Source of the DNA: Ampelomyces quisqualis | Lineage: Eukaryota > Ascomycota > Dothideomycetes > Pleosporales > Phaeosphaeriaceae | Assembly (NCBI GenBank): GCA_018398575.1 | Contig: JAGTXZ010000011.1 | Coordinates: 1,240,001 to 1,304,000 of the forward strand | Direction of reading: 5' to 3' | DNA length: 64,000 bases | Notes under the pieces: generated by a model | Told to the model about the DNA's origin: nothing | Database searches by the model: none | Seen by the model: the letters and a program-made list of their open reading frames with translations, nothing else | Program-made: the position numbers and the translations under genes | Shown here: positions 54,305-64,000 of the stretch, piece by piece | Position numbering within the stretch: position 1 is the stretch's first letter | How the letters are laid out: every line of letters starts with the position of its first letter

Positions 54305-55357
54305 TCACTCCTCGCCCTCTGCTGTCCGCACCTTGACGCTCCCATCCGCCATGCCAAAGTATACGGCAATAGGCTTCTGACCGCCCATGACGGCACTGAG
54401 AGTCTTATCTTGAGCCTGTAGTTCCTGCGCATCAACGCCGTTCTGGCCCGCGAATATGCCTACCTCCAACACCCCCGTCAGTCCCTTGATCGCTCTACCA
54501 ATCGCATTGACTTCCCACGTCCCGTCAGAGCCGTCCCCTTTGCCCTTTCCCGCCTCGACATCTTCTGCCGTAAGCAGCGGTTCAAACGGGGCGTCCACGA
54601 TGAAGAAGTCCTGATCCGTCTTGAGGGGACCAGATTTTTCCAGGAGCGTAGTTCGCAGACTGGGATTCGGGGATCCCAATCGTTTAAGAGCAGCGACGAC
54701 TTTGCGTTGCGCGAGCGGCGCGACTTCAATGGGTATGGTGGGCCAATTCGTCAACAGGCGGTCTTGGCGCTTGCGATAGTCGGCTACACAGACGAATTTC
54801 CGAGCGCGCTCCGCCACGAGCTTCTCTTGGAATAGGCAGGCGCCGCCGCCTTTGATGCAGTTGAGGTCTGCGTCGACTTCGTCTGCGCCGTCGAAGGCGA
54901 CGTCGAGCATTACGCCGTCGGGCAGCGTGTCGAAGGATATGGGCGTGAGGCCGGCGTCGATGACGAGTTGGCGCGATTGGTAGCCCGTCGGGACGAAGAG
55001 GATGTTGGGGTTTGTTGAGGCGGATTTGATGGCTTCGACGACGTAGACGATGGTGGTGCCGGAGCCGATGCCGACGTGTGTGGAGGACGGGTCGAAGTGG
55101 TCGCGGACGGCGCGCTGGGCGGCGGCGCGTTTGGCGGATTCGACGGCGCTGTCGGTCATGGTGGATGTGTGTGTGTGGAGGCGCAATTGGGGGGGATACG
55201 GGGTTTTGGGCCGTGGCCGGGAGCGGATATAGGAAACAGGATTGCAGTTGGTGGACTTTGTGGTGAAAGTTTGGAGGGGCACTGAGGGCGCATGAGTGAC
55301 AATGTTAGTGCGCTGAGCGATAGTGCAGCGGAGCAATGGCGCCCTGGCGAGTATCAT
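54305..55357 (-). CDS. RKI1: Ribose-5-phosphate isomerase A
   Basis: A single exon encodes 350 aa from ATG at 55357; the first in-frame internal ATG is at 55159 (Met67, MTDSAVESAKRAAAQRA), which is where most fungal homologues begin. The catalytic motifs follow: VGIGSGTT (phosphate loop), FDGADEVD (catalytic Asp and Glu region), LNCIKGGGACLFQEKLVA and FVCVADYRKR. The enzyme interconverts ribose-5-phosphate and ribulose-5-phosphate in the non-oxidative pentose phosphate pathway. The 66-residue head is rich in Arg, Ser and Thr without acidic residues, like a mitochondrial presequence, so either two isoforms are made or the head is untranslated leader that happens to be open. An insertion with GKGKGDGSDG lies in the C-terminal third. 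The enzyme assignment is certain; the start is not. Confidence 0.93.
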   Translation of the reverse strand: MILARAPLLRCTIAQRTNIVTHAPSVPLQTFTTKSTNCNPVSYIRSRPRPKTPYPPQLRLHTHTSTMTDSAVESAKRAAAQRAVRDHFDPSSTHVGIGSGTTIVYVVEAIKSASTNPNILFVPTGYQSRQLVIDAGLTPISFDTLPDGVMLDVAFDGADEVDADLNCIKGGGACLFQEKLVAERARKFVCVADYRKRQDRLLTNWPTIPIEVAPLAQRKVVAALKRLGSPNPSLRTTLLEKSGPLKTDQDFFIVDAPFEPLLTAEDVEAGKGKGDGSDGTWEVNAIGRAIKGLTGVLEVGIFAGQNGVDAQELQAQDKTLSAVMGGQKPIAVYFGMADGSVKVRTAEGEE

Positions 55358-55639
55358 GAATAAACGACTGTGTTAATTTATAACGACGTCTTTCTTGTTC
55401 TATCAGTCTCGTTCTTAGCAGTGACGCAGCAACGCGCGGAGTATCCCCGGAATCTGACATGACGAGTGTTGCCCCGCCATTTCAAAAGACCCCGCGTCGC
55501 CTAATTATAGCTAGCGTGACTGCGCGTGCCTGGGAGCTCGGCTTACCGCCCACGGCAGAATCCTACGAGCACAAACACGCCCACCGCTCCAGAGTCCAGA
55601 CTGTCTTCTCCCGCCTTCATCGATCGGCAGCAGCACAAA

Positions 55640-57527
55640 ATGGCGGACCTCCCTCCTCCCGTGCAGGGCCCGACCGCCAAAGAGAAGAAGTGAGCAAGTC
55701 GAAGCTCCACAAGCTCCACGCCGCCTAACAAACACAGGTACGACCGTCAGCTGCGGCTCTGGGGCGCTACCGGCCAAATCGCGCTCGAAGAATCCCACAT
55801 TCTTCTGCTCAACTCCGGGCCGGGCGTCGTTGGCGTAGAAACGCTCAAGAACCTCGTCCTCCCCGGCATCGGCAACTTCACGATCCAGGATTCGGCAGTC
55901 GTCGGCGAGGAGGATCTAGGCGTCAACTTCTTCTTGGACGACGAGAATCTGGGAGATTATCGCGCGAAGCACACGTGCAATTTGCTCAAGGAGCTGAATC
56001 CAGATGTCCAGGGCCATTGCATTACAGAAGTAGGACGCGCTGTTTCTAGTGCTTGGCGCATAGCTGATGGTTGTCCAGCCAGCAGAGTCGTGGCTGTCAC
56101 AGCCAGACGCACTGCAGCCATATACGCTGATTATCGCGACCGCCCCTATTCGTCCAGAGCTACTCGTCAAACTGTCCGACCACGCCAGCGCCGCATCGAT
56201 ACCCCTATTCTACGTCCATTGCGTTGGCTTCTACTCGCACTTTTCGCTTCACCTACCGCCTGCCTACCCGATCGTCGACACACATCCAGACCAAGAGTCC
56301 ACGCAAGACCTACGGCTGGTAAAGCCATGGCCGGAGCTCATACAATTTGCGCAAGAGAAAACGGCGAACATGGACGACATGCCTCCCGAAGATCATGGCC
56401 ACATCCCATATCTTGCGCTGATAGTACATTTTTTGGAGGAGTGGAAGAAGACACACGATGGAAAGGTGCCAGACAGCTACAAACAGAAGACTGAATTCAG
56501 GAGCATCATTTCACAAGCTGCACGGACAGACAGCCCTGAGGGAGGTGAGGAGAACTTCGACGAAGCAGTAGCGGCAGTCTTGAAGTCACTGAATCCGCCG
56601 CAACCGAGCAGCGCCGTCAGGGAGATCTTCACAGCCCCAGAATGTTTATTAGTGCGCGAGGACTCGCCTAGCTTTTGGGTCATCGCGAACGCGATTGGCT
56701 TGTTCTACACAAAGTACGGTGTCCTTCCTGTACCAGGGTCGGTGCCGGACATGAAGGCTCGCTCAAAAGACTACATCCAACTCCAGAATGTGTACAAGTC
56801 GAAGGCAAGGAAGGATCTAGCGGAAGTGGTGGAGAGCGTGCGGTTCCTGGAGCGCAACGCAAATCGAAAAACTACTATCGAGGAGAAAGATATCGAGTCG
56901 TTCTGCAAGAACGCAGCACATATCAAGCTTGTGCGAGGCCGACCGTTCCACATCGTGCAGGCGGGCGAGAAGATCACATGGGGAGATCGAGCAAAGTCGA
57001 TTGGTCAGTCTTGCGTGGCTCAAGAAATGACGTTGACTAACAATACTAGCCCAAACACTCACATTTCCCGACTCACTCATACCGCTATACATTGCTTTCC
57101 TAGCCTGGGACGAATTCGCCGCCACGCACGATAAGGACGCATTAGGTGGTGCACCCGGCATCGCAGGCGAGACAAATCCTGTGACCGACGCCGAGAAGCT
57201 GACCAGCATCGCTTTCAAGATCACAGCCGACCTCGTTAAAGAGGCCAGCGCGTTGATCGATAGAGATGAGTATGCCACTATCAAGACACAAATTGGCGAG
57301 TTCGCCAGTGAGCTGTAAGTCCATGTCGTATCGAACGCGAGTTGGATTGATGCTAACGAGTAGGTAGTGCGAGAGCTGGCGGAGCGGAATTGCATAATAT
57401 CGGAGCGTTGACGGGAGGTATGGTTTCGCAGGAGGTTATCAAGGTTATTACGGAGCAGTATGTGCCTGTTGACAATACATGCGTGTTTGATGGGATTAGA
57501 AGTAAGAGTATGGTGATGAAGGTGTAA
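55640..57527 (+). CDS. ULA1: NEDD8-activating enzyme E1 regulatory subunit (ULA1/APPBP1)
   Basis: Model: join(55640..55689,55738..56029,56079..57003,57050..57314,57368..57527), 563 aa. The start (MADLPPPVQGPTAKEKK) and intron 1 lead into KYDRQLRLWGATGQIALEESHILLLN, the typical E1 adenylation-fold opening. Further landmarks are GPGVVGVETLKNLVLPGIGNF, FFLDDENLG, IIATAPIRPELL, YVHCVGFYSHFSLHLPPAY, FWVIANAIGLFYTKYGVLPVPGS and the C-terminal GGAELHNIGALTGGMVSQEVIKVITEQYVPVDN. As in all APPBP1/ULA1 proteins the half lacks a catalytic Cys; it pairs with UBA3 to activate NEDD8/Rub1, which is needed for cullin-RING ligases. The final intron uses the second of two close TAGs (57366-57367), because the first gives an immediate stop. 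The length fits the family. Confidence 0.93.
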
Positions 57528-58091
57528 GGAGAGAAATACGACACAAAGTACGGAATATAGCTGAGATGAAGATATCCGCGTAGGCAACGTCCTCGTGACT
57601 GCCGCAAGGGAAGCTAGGCTACAGTGAAGCTGGACTCAGACATCTCTGTTTGTCAAGTGCGTCGCTCCTCCCTTCTGCTAAACTTGAGGCAGAGATTTAT
57701 TCGCCGCTGTTAGATTCCTCAGCTGGGATGTTCAGATAATCTCAAATTACTTCCGGTTCTGGTGCTCGAGACCGTCCTCAATAATTCGTGATCGGATGAC
57801 TACACGTTAAGTGAAATCATGGTGCAGCCTGTCTACCTTCAAGGTGCAAATCAATGTTGTTTGAGAGTTTACAATCCGCCGGGGAGACTTCAGGTCGTTT
57901 GCTGTTATTCAGAAACCCACCGGTGAATCTGTGGTGTGTCTAGCCTGCATGTGGGACCCTTTGATGCTGACAAAGCGAATGGGATCAAGCCGACACGTGA
58001 TGGCGAGGCGGCGTTGCACGCGTAGGACGCGACTTTGACGTCTCCGTTATTGCTAGGAAACAGTACACCCGTTCCACCCCCAAAGAGCTCC
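57528..58091. other. Intergenic, ULA1 3' flank and RAD18 promoter
   Basis: This 564-bp tandem stretch holds no gene. The RAD18 frame is open for 19 codons upstream of its ATG, but without another ATG. Nothing else was noted. Confidence 0.45.
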
Positions 58092-59593
58092 ATGGAATCT
58101 ACTTTCGACCTGCCAGACTCCACGGACTGGATACGGACCTCTCTTCCGCAATTCGAACCGCTCGAGGCTGCCTTGCGCTGCGAGGTGTGTAAGGAGTTTT
58201 TCGCGAACCCGGTTATCACATCCTGCTCGCACACCTTCTGCTCGATATGTATACGGCGATGTATAGCGACGGACGGAAAATGCCCGAGCTGCAAAAGCGC
58301 ATGCTCGAGCGACAAATTGGCCCCAAACATTGCGGTGCGAGAGGTCGTCATGAGGTTTCAAGAGGCGAGACCAAAGGCGCTTGACATGGCGCGCGCAGAC
58401 AAAGATGGGGAAGTAGAGCCAGCTGGCAAAAAGAGGAAGCTCGACGAAACAGATATTGAGGACAGCGAACCTACCAGACAGACGAGATCGCGACAGATGC
58501 GGAGTCGAGGCCGCCAGAATGGTACAGACGATGCGCCTATTGAAGTCGCAGATAGCGATGAGGATGGCGACGACGACTTTTTGCCAGAGGGCATGGCCAA
58601 ATGCCCGATCTGCAACGCCGCAATGAAGGCAGAGCAAGTCTACAACCATCTAGACATTTGTCCCGGGCAGGGTGGCTTGCAGGGGCGCAGTACTCGATCA
58701 AGGTTCGTATACACATGACATCACTAGCATCTACCTCGGCTGACGATGCTTTACCCAGAACAAAGACCACGTTCCCCAATCCACTTCAGAGACGACAAAA
58801 AGAACCTTCGCCTGTGCCGACTCGCCTATCGCAGCTCAACTATGCTATGCTGAAAGAAGGTGCGCTGCGCAAGAAGTTGCAAGAAATCGGCATACCCAAC
58901 TGGGGCAGCAAGGACTTGTTGAAGCGCCGGCACATCGAGTGGCTGAACATTTACAACTCGAATTGCGACGCGCATGAGAGTGTAAGAAAGAGTAAGCGCC
59001 AACTAGTAAAAGAGCTGGACGAGTGGGAGACTACGCAGGGCGGAAAGGCAGATAGTAAAGACCGCAAGATTATGAAGAAGGACTTTGACGGCAACGGGTA
59101 TGCGAAATCGCACAAGCCGGACTTTGACGCCTTGATTGCAAAAGCAAGATTACCACGGTCCGCGCCGAACCCACACGACACACCACAGCCCGGCGTCCAA
59201 ACTATGGCGAGTAGTTCAGAAGCGGCGCTTCCTGAGCCATCACAAGACCTCGTCCTGAACAATATACCGCCACAACTCGCTCAAGCGGACCATGATTCGC
59301 AGCTCAATAACGACACTAAGTCCAACAGCCCACCCCACATCCACCCCTACGAAAACAACGAATCCGCACTAGAGACTATCCGCGCAAAAGTCGCCGCAGC
59401 AAACGCAACGCGCTCAACGCTCGCAACACTCCTCCCTGCACCCTCGCTGCCAGACGACCAACCCCCGCAAGGTTACACGCGGGGTATGCAGAACCCGCTC
59501 GGTGGCAGTGTAGGGAGCGGGAACAAGGTGGACATGTTTAGTTTACCTGAGCAGCCGGTTGCCGATACAGATAGTGCGGGTGTAGGGCGGTAG
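58092..59593 (+). CDS. RAD18: Postreplication repair E3 ubiquitin ligase RAD18
   Basis: Model: join(58092..58702,58759..59593), 481 aa. The RING finger (residues 30-67: CEVCKEFFANPVITSCSHTF, then CSICIRRC, CPSC) is next to the N-terminus. A UBZ4 zinc finger (about 171-190: CPICNAAMKAEQVYNHLDIC) binds ubiquitin. A SAP domain (about 230-270: LNYAMLKEGALRKKLQEIGIPN, WGSKDLLKRRH) binds DNA. The C-terminal half is disordered and Pro/Ser-rich after the RAD6-binding region (about 275-330, KQLVKELDEWE-type helix). This order is diagnostic. RAD18 with RAD6 monoubiquitinates PCNA at stalled forks. The intron donor is GTTCGT. The acceptor at 58757-58758 (CCCAG) keeps frame, while the nearer AAAG does not. 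Confidence 0.95.
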
Positions 59594-59870
59594 CGAGAAG
59601 GGACGGGGTGTGTGCCGTCGACGCCGATGCTTTGAGGATTTTGATTTTATTACAAGGGTCTTTTAGGGTTCCATGAAATACCAGGGAGGGGGGGGTATAT
59701 AAAGAGAACGTTTTTGAGGCGAGAAAGATTTTCATCCTGGAGAAACGACGCACTACGCACAGCTGTATATCTCATCATTCTTGAACACGTTTTAGCGTGA
59801 CATCGACCCGGAGAAAGGAGAAGAAGAAGAGGAAGAAGAAGAAGAAGGAAGAAAAAGAAAATCGCAAAAA

Positions 59871-60743
59871 ATGCAATCCTACCCATCCCACAACCACCAC
59901 TTGCCCCGACCACCCAAACCCCGCCAAGACTCTGCCTCGCCCGCACTAGCACACCTATACGACGCAGCCTCGACACGCCTCCCACACTCGCCCGCGCCAT
60001 CGTGCACAAATATTCCCCTCCCACACTCGCCCGCGCCATCGTGCGCAAACATTCCCCTCCCGCACTCGCCGTGCGCAACACCAGTACCAACACCACCACG
60101 GCTGCCAGCCTGGCCGCTAGCAGCGACGTTCCCGCTCCCGCTCCCTTCGCAGACGGTAGCCAGCGGCAGAAAGACGCCGGATAGAAGGTACGTTGGGCCC
60201 GATGTGTGTCGGTGGGGCGTACGTTGGGCGTGTAGGGCGGGGTCTGGAGGGGACGGCGGGGACGGAGAGGACGGCGGGGACAGCGGGGACGGGGACGGGG
60301 ACGGGGACGAGGACGGGGACGGGGACGAGGACGGGGACGGGGACGAGGACGGGGACGGGGACGAGGACCAAGAGATACGTGTGACGACGGAAAAAGAAGA
60401 AAAAGTGAACAGGGAAAGGGAAAGGGTTGTAGTCTCACGCCAGCTCGGCCATGTTCGTGTTGATGATTCTTGCGCGAGGGATGTTGATGACGAGGATGAC
60501 GGCGAGGGTGGTTCGGTGCGTGTGGATGAGCGCGAGGATGACGCGGGGTATGGCGGGCCGAGGCGGGGGAAGAAGAAGAAGAAGAAGATGATGGAGGGTT
60601 GGACGAGAAAGTTTGGGACAAAGGGGGATAGAGTACGGTGGATGGTGCGGGGTGCGAGGATCGGGTTGCGGTTCGTGGGCTACGTGGGGTGTATGGCGCA
60701 CGATGTCGAGGGAGAGAGGGAGTGGCGGCAGAAGTGGTTCTAG
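59871..60743 (+). CDS. Low-complexity ORF, doubtful gene
   Basis: An ATG-initiated frame of 290 codons is open throughout. It begins with Pro/His/Ser-rich text (MQSYPSHNHHLPRPPKPRQD), holds a 13-residue repeat (HSPAPSC(T/A)NIPLP), a GDGDED run encoded by a minisatellite, and ends in a basic C-terminus (KKKKKKMMEGWTRKFGTKG, then RVRWMVRGARIGLRFVGYVG). A possible intron 60188-60412 (GTACGT donor, AACAG acceptor, 225 nt) would remove the minisatellite without changing frame, giving about 215 aa. I recognise no domain. A 323-codon Ser/Pro/Arg-rich ORF also spans the opposite strand (59650-60621), so strong base skew alone may explain the open frames. Treat it as a candidate only. Confidence 0.35.
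   Translation: MQSYPSHNHHLPRPPKPRQDSASPALAHLYDAASTRLPHSPAPSCTNIPLPHSPAPSCANIPLPHSPCATPVPTPPRLPAWPLAATFPLPLPSQTVASGRKTPDRRYVGPDVCRWGVRWACRAGSGGDGGDGEDGGDSGDGDGDGDEDGDGDEDGDGDEDGDGDEDQEIRVTTEKEEKVNRERERVVVSRQLGHVRVDDSCARDVDDEDDGEGGSVRVDEREDDAGYGGPRRGKKKKKKMMEGWTRKFGTKGDRVRWMVRGARIGLRFVGYVGCMAHDVEGEREWRQKWF
59985..60075. repeat. 39-bp tandem repeat, about 2.3 copies
   Basis: Unit 1 spans 59985-60023 and unit 2 60024-60062, differing at only a few bases. A third copy begins at 60063 and breaks down after about 13 bp. Because 39 is a multiple of three, the repeat keeps reading frame in the ORF that contains it (13 residues per unit). Confidence 0.8.
60297..60368. repeat. 18-bp G-rich minisatellite
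   Basis: About four copies of ggggacgaggacggggac lie in tandem, preceded by looser GGGGAC repeats from about 60240. Plus-strand G runs of four at regular spacing could form G-quadruplexes. In the containing ORF it encodes repeating Gly-Asp-Glu-Asp. Confidence 0.85.
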
Positions 60744-60838
60744 CATATCTTTGATTTTGGTTCCGTTGTGATAGACTACCCTGTCACGTGGATGGCTGTG
60801 TGTCAATATCTCAAACTTTCAAAACAGCACTTGGCGCG

Positions 60839-63477
60839 TTATTGATAGTCGTACCAACTCCCCTCATCATATGTGAATCCCTCAAGTCCTGTCATGCTAT
60901 TAGTCCCATTTCCTGCGACATTTGGATTCCCACCACCACTATTAACACTTAGATACCCATCCCCCTGTGCGTCACCACCAACAGGTCCGCCATTCGTTTG
61001 TGCACTGCTCAATGCAGGATTAGCATACGCAATGCCCGGGCTCTGTACACTCGCGAACCAACTCGCCATGTCGTCCAGACTTCCCGGGTGCCAATTATCG
61101 AACCCATTCGCAAGCTGCGTCTGGTCCTGGAAAATCCAGTCCTGACCTTCGCGGATGAGTTGGTCAACGCCGCCGAACATTTGGCTTGGGGAGTTGCCGG
61201 CGGTGCTGGATTGGCCGTCGATGGAATGGCGGCCTTGTGTGGATGCGGGGGTGGGGGTGTTGAGACTCGGGTTTGAAGGCGTGGCGCGATGGTGCTGGGT
61301 ACGCGCATAAGTGAGTGCGTTGGGGTCGGATGGAGGTAGAGACTCGAAAGAAGGCGTGTAGGGATCTATGCTTACGGAGCTGGTGTTTTGTGGTATTCGA
61401 TTGAGGTATTGCGGCGTGGCTACGCTTGCAATGTTCATCATGTATGGCTGGAGGGACGGGGAGGCTTGATCGGCTGGCGAAAGATGCTGGTCCTGTATTT
61501 GTGCTGGGTCACGGGTACTGGGCTTTGGTGTGCTGACTTGATTCCAAGGGCCAAACTTGGAGTCGGTCCGCTTGAGCACTGTTTCGGCCTCTTCTGGCAG
61601 CTCGACGTTCCAGCGCTTGGCTAGCACACTGAGAATGCCGAGGGTACGTCGAGCGCAGAGCCACCCTTCTGCAATCTCTTCCAAATGCTTGACACCGTGG
61701 ATGATGTCACGTTTAGCGTTCTTCTCGGGCAGGTTGAGGAGGTGTATTGTGCATGCCGAGTGGGCAATGTATACGCAGATGTTGCATATTTGCCGCAGGC
61801 CGTGTGATCGCTTGTACAGCCGGAGGAGCTTTGATATCATGGCGGCAGCCTGCGTGCATAACTTACGTGGTGACACGTGTGCAGGTAATGGAGAGTTGTT
61901 GGGGTTGTACTTGAGGAAAGGTCTGAAGAGATGAATGAATAGGAGTTGGAAGAACATGCTGTCATGATTTAGTGTTTGCGATCCGTCTGTGGGCTAGAGA
62001 CTCACTGCATGACAAGCATGTGTGGTAGGCCACCTTCCTTGGGCTCCAGCTCCTTGGGCAGCTCTCTCCGCCACGTCTCGAGTCGCATGTGGACCTCGCT
62101 CAGCTTCTTCAATTCGGCCTGCTTGCCCTTTGCCTTGTCCATGTCGATGGGGTTGTAGAAGAAGTTGATGAGGTCGCTGGAAATCTCGCACAGCTTGGAA
62201 ATTTGCAAAGCGATTGCGCGGGTCCTGCTGGGTTGCGAGTGGGCCTGGCTGATTCCCGAGTCGGTGACGGCGCTCCACGTCTCGGCGTCTTCACCCGGGA
62301 AGACTTCAAACTTGGGCACCGTGACCATGGTGTTGTGCAGCTGGGGCAATCGGCCGAGATAGTTGCTCCAGCACTTGTCGAACAAAAAACAGCCCCAGAA
62401 GGTGATGCGGCGCGCGTCTTCTTCCGTGTCGTCCATGGCGCCGTTGCTGGGCATGCCCAGGTTGAGGCCGAGATCGCAGGCCATGCGGAAGCTCATGCCG
62501 CTGTACACCCAGCCCTTGGCCTCCCTCCCGCAGCCGGCCTCGCGCACCGACATGAGCGCGAGGGCCTGGACGGTCGGGAGTGCGGCGACCTCGTGGAGAT
62601 CGCCGTCCATGATCAGCCGCTTGGTCTCGCGGAAGAAGTGGTCGCCGGCCGTGGCCGAGTCGTCTCGGTCGGCGCGTGCGCCGGGCCACGAGGAAAAGTG
62701 GCAGCCCAGGGCCAGCATGGCGTTGACCAGCAGCGGGGTGCAGTACAGCATGCGGCGGGTGGAGCCGGGCGGCGGGCGGCCGCGGGCGAAGTCGCGCAGG
62801 AACAGCTTCTTGGCCAGGGTGGTGAAGAAGCTGTAGTGCCAGCAAAAGTACAGGCCGATGAGGTGCTGCACGAGCGCGGGGTCCGTCGTCACGGCGGTCC
62901 ACGAGCACAGGGGGTCCGCCGTCGCCGGGCGCTCGTCCGGGTGCGTGTCGGGCGGGTCGACGGCGGCGTGCAGGTGCAGGAGGTGCGAGGTGCCCCCGAT
63001 GTAGCGCGTGGAGCCGTCCTCGAGGCGCAGCAGCTGGCCCTCCAAGGCGGGCGCGGCGGGGCTGGTGGGCGCGTCGGCGGCGGCGGCGGCGTCGTCGTCG
63101 CGCCCGCCGTGCTCGCGCGCGACCATGTGCTCGGCGACGGCGTCCAGGCTCTCGCAGGTGCGCATCTGGTGGACGAGGCCGGCGACGGCATCGTCGGGGC
63201 AGTTGAGGAGGGCGTGGACCAGCGTCTGCAGGGTCGAGCTGCGCGTCGTGAGCCCGTTGATGTCGACGTCCCGCCTGTAGACGCCCTTGCGGCGATGGTC
63301 CGAGTTGACGTCGTAGACGCACGCGGTCCTGTACACGGCGGCACACGCCGAGCACGCGGGCGTGGTGCCGTCGCACTTGGACTTCCTCCTCCGGCACGGC
63401 ACGCAGGCGCTCGAGATGCACTGCCGCCTGGTGCCGTCCCTGTTGTTGCGGCGGCCTTTTTTCGCGGCCGTTTCCAT
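60839..63477 (-). CDS. Zn2Cys6 transcription factor, NirA/NIT-4-like nitrate regulator
   Basis: Model: complement(join(60839..61958,62006..63477)), 863 aa, one 47-nt intron that joins LPHMLVMQ-H to MFFQLLFIHLFRPFLKY. The zinc cluster is C25, C28, C35, C42, C45, C53 (SACVPCRRRKSKCDGTTPAC, then SACAAVYRTAC) followed by VYDVNSDHRRKGVYRRD, as I recall for NirA-type factors. The fungal_trans domain (about 190-600) carries LIGLYFCWHYSFFTTLAKKLF, MSFRMACDLGLNLGM and RRITFWGCFLFDKCWS. The C-terminal part has KLLRLYKRSHGLRQICN and AEGWLCARRTLGILSVLAKRW, then a Gln/Ser/Asn-rich activation-type tail ending in EGSWYDYQ. NirA-type proteins turn on nitrate and nitrite assimilation genes. The 5' two-thirds is much richer in GC than the 3' third. 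The zinc-cluster regulator call is firm; the NirA assignment is from memory of family text. Confidence 0.85.
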
Positions 63478-63903
63478 GTCGGGGGTCAGCGCGCCATTAC
63501 AAGCATTCAGCGGCCAGAGAGAGTCGCGGCCTCCGGTAGGTAGGCTCTGCTCCGAGTCTCAACATGGCTGGCCACGCTCGATGGGACGTCGTGCTCCGCT
63601 TAGTGTGTGGGACGGGTAGCTGTCGCCCGCGCGGAGAGGGACTTGGCCTTGGCTGCTTGTCGTCCGACGTCTGATTGGCCGTTCGGCTAGTCCTTATCGG
63701 GACTGCAGCGGATCATTTGATTGGCCACAGCCCTCATCTCGCGGCACGTGACAGCGGGTGGTATTCATACATGATTGAATACATGACTAACCCCCGTCCC
63801 ATGTATGTGCTCCGTATCGGGAACTAGCGCCATGTCCTGATATCGATAAGCAGTCACGTCGCCATCAAGACCCAAACCAGCCCCTCCCCTTCCATCCTCC
63901 CAT
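63478..63903. other. Promoter of the NirA-like gene and tail-end intergenic DNA
   Basis: This 426-bp stretch separates the NirA-like start codon from the 3' end of the next minus-strand gene. It includes two CCAAT boxes (listed separately) and a 7-bp inverted repeat, GTATTCA (63761-63767) with TGAATAC (63776-63782). Confidence 0.5.
63674..63724 (-). promoter_or_regulatory. Two CCAAT boxes upstream of the NirA-like gene
   Basis: ATTGG occurs at 63674-63678 and at 63720-63724, both within TGATTGGCC and reading CCAAT on the gene's strand, about 200-250 bp upstream of its start codon. That spacing and context suit binding by the HAP/CBC complex, a common fungal activator. Confidence 0.4.
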
Positions 63904-64000
63904 TCACTCATCCTCCGCAAACCCCTCGTGGTCCTCGTCCGCTCGGAACCCTCCCCTGGGGTCCGCGTTGTTGACCAAGATGTAAGGCCGGCCCTCTTTG
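63904..64000 (-). CDS. 3' end of a gene cut by the window edge
   Basis: On the minus strand an open frame enters from the right edge and ends at TGA 63904-63906. It reads EGRPYILVNNADPRGGFRAD followed by EDHEGFAEDE. The acidic finish looks like a natural protein C-terminus, but 32 codons are too few to name a family, and an intron boundary could lie within them. Confidence 0.45.
   Translation of the reverse strand, partial: KEGRPYILVNNADPRGGFRADEDHEGFAEDE

Noticed and set aside
59650..60621. 323-codon minus-strand ORF rich in Ser, Pro and Arg
   Set aside because: It consists of minisatellites and skewed sequence (long PRPRPR run) and has no recognisable domain. The plus-strand frame is at least as plausible, and it too is doubtful.
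62089..63543. 484-codon ORF on the plus strand
   Set aside because: It is antisense to the NirA-like gene, starts outside any promoter context, has the Gly/Ala/Val/Arg-rich composition expected from high-GC antisense reading, and shows no domain.

Overview
The window is nuclear DNA from a filamentous ascomycete (Pezizomycotina; Dothideomycetes is my best guess, from gene content and general similarity only). The evidence is short introns of about 46-60 nt with GTRNGT donors, CTRAC-like branch sites and YAG acceptors, genes on both strands without operons, and a set of typical fungal genes. I rebuilt exon structures by hand. Every joined model below keeps an open frame from start to stop.

Layout, left to right. 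0.8-9.6 kb: a HAL4/SAT4-type kinase (-), SVF1 (+), a divergent histone H4 variant with a long N-terminal extension (+) and MLH1 (+). 9.6-17.3 kb: a cytosolic GH2 glycosidase (-), a decayed PEP-mutase-family gene (+), a conserved protein of unknown function (-), deoxyhypusine hydroxylase (+) and RNA polymerase I subunit RPA12 (-). 17.7-27.7 kb: the cohesin loader SCC2/Mis4 (+), a small cysteine/basic protein with a CRIB-like motif (-) and an aldehyde dehydrogenase (-). 27.7-44.7 kb: a gene-poor stretch whose only convincing gene is the xylanolytic regulator XlnR/XLR-1 (+), with about 4.2 kb of non-coding DNA on its left and 9.6 kb on its right. 44.7-52 kb: helicase DBP7 (-), pantothenate synthetase PAN6 (+), a single-pass membrane protein (+) and a broken gene of a fungal N-terminal-domain family (+). 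52-64 kb: an AA9 lytic polysaccharide monooxygenase (+), ribose-5-phosphate isomerase (-), the NEDD8-E1 regulatory subunit ULA1 (+), RAD18 (+), a low-complexity ORF with two minisatellites (+), a NirA/NIT-4-like nitrate regulator (-) and the 3' end of another gene (-) cut by the window edge.

Functional themes: genome maintenance and chromatin (MLH1, RAD18, SCC2, H4 variant), ribosome and translation supply (DBP7, RPA12, deoxyhypusine hydroxylase), ubiquitin-like conjugation (ULA1), and plant-biomass or nutrient sensing (XlnR, AA9, GH2, NirA-like). XlnR and AA9 are about 17 kb apart with unrelated genes between them, so they are not a cluster, although AA9 genes are often XlnR targets.

The most unusual items are the extended H4 variant, the XlnR zinc cluster split over three exons by a 17-nt microexon, the large non-coding domain around XlnR, and two degenerate genes caught in decay. 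I found no CRISPR array, rRNA, convincing tRNA or intact transposon.
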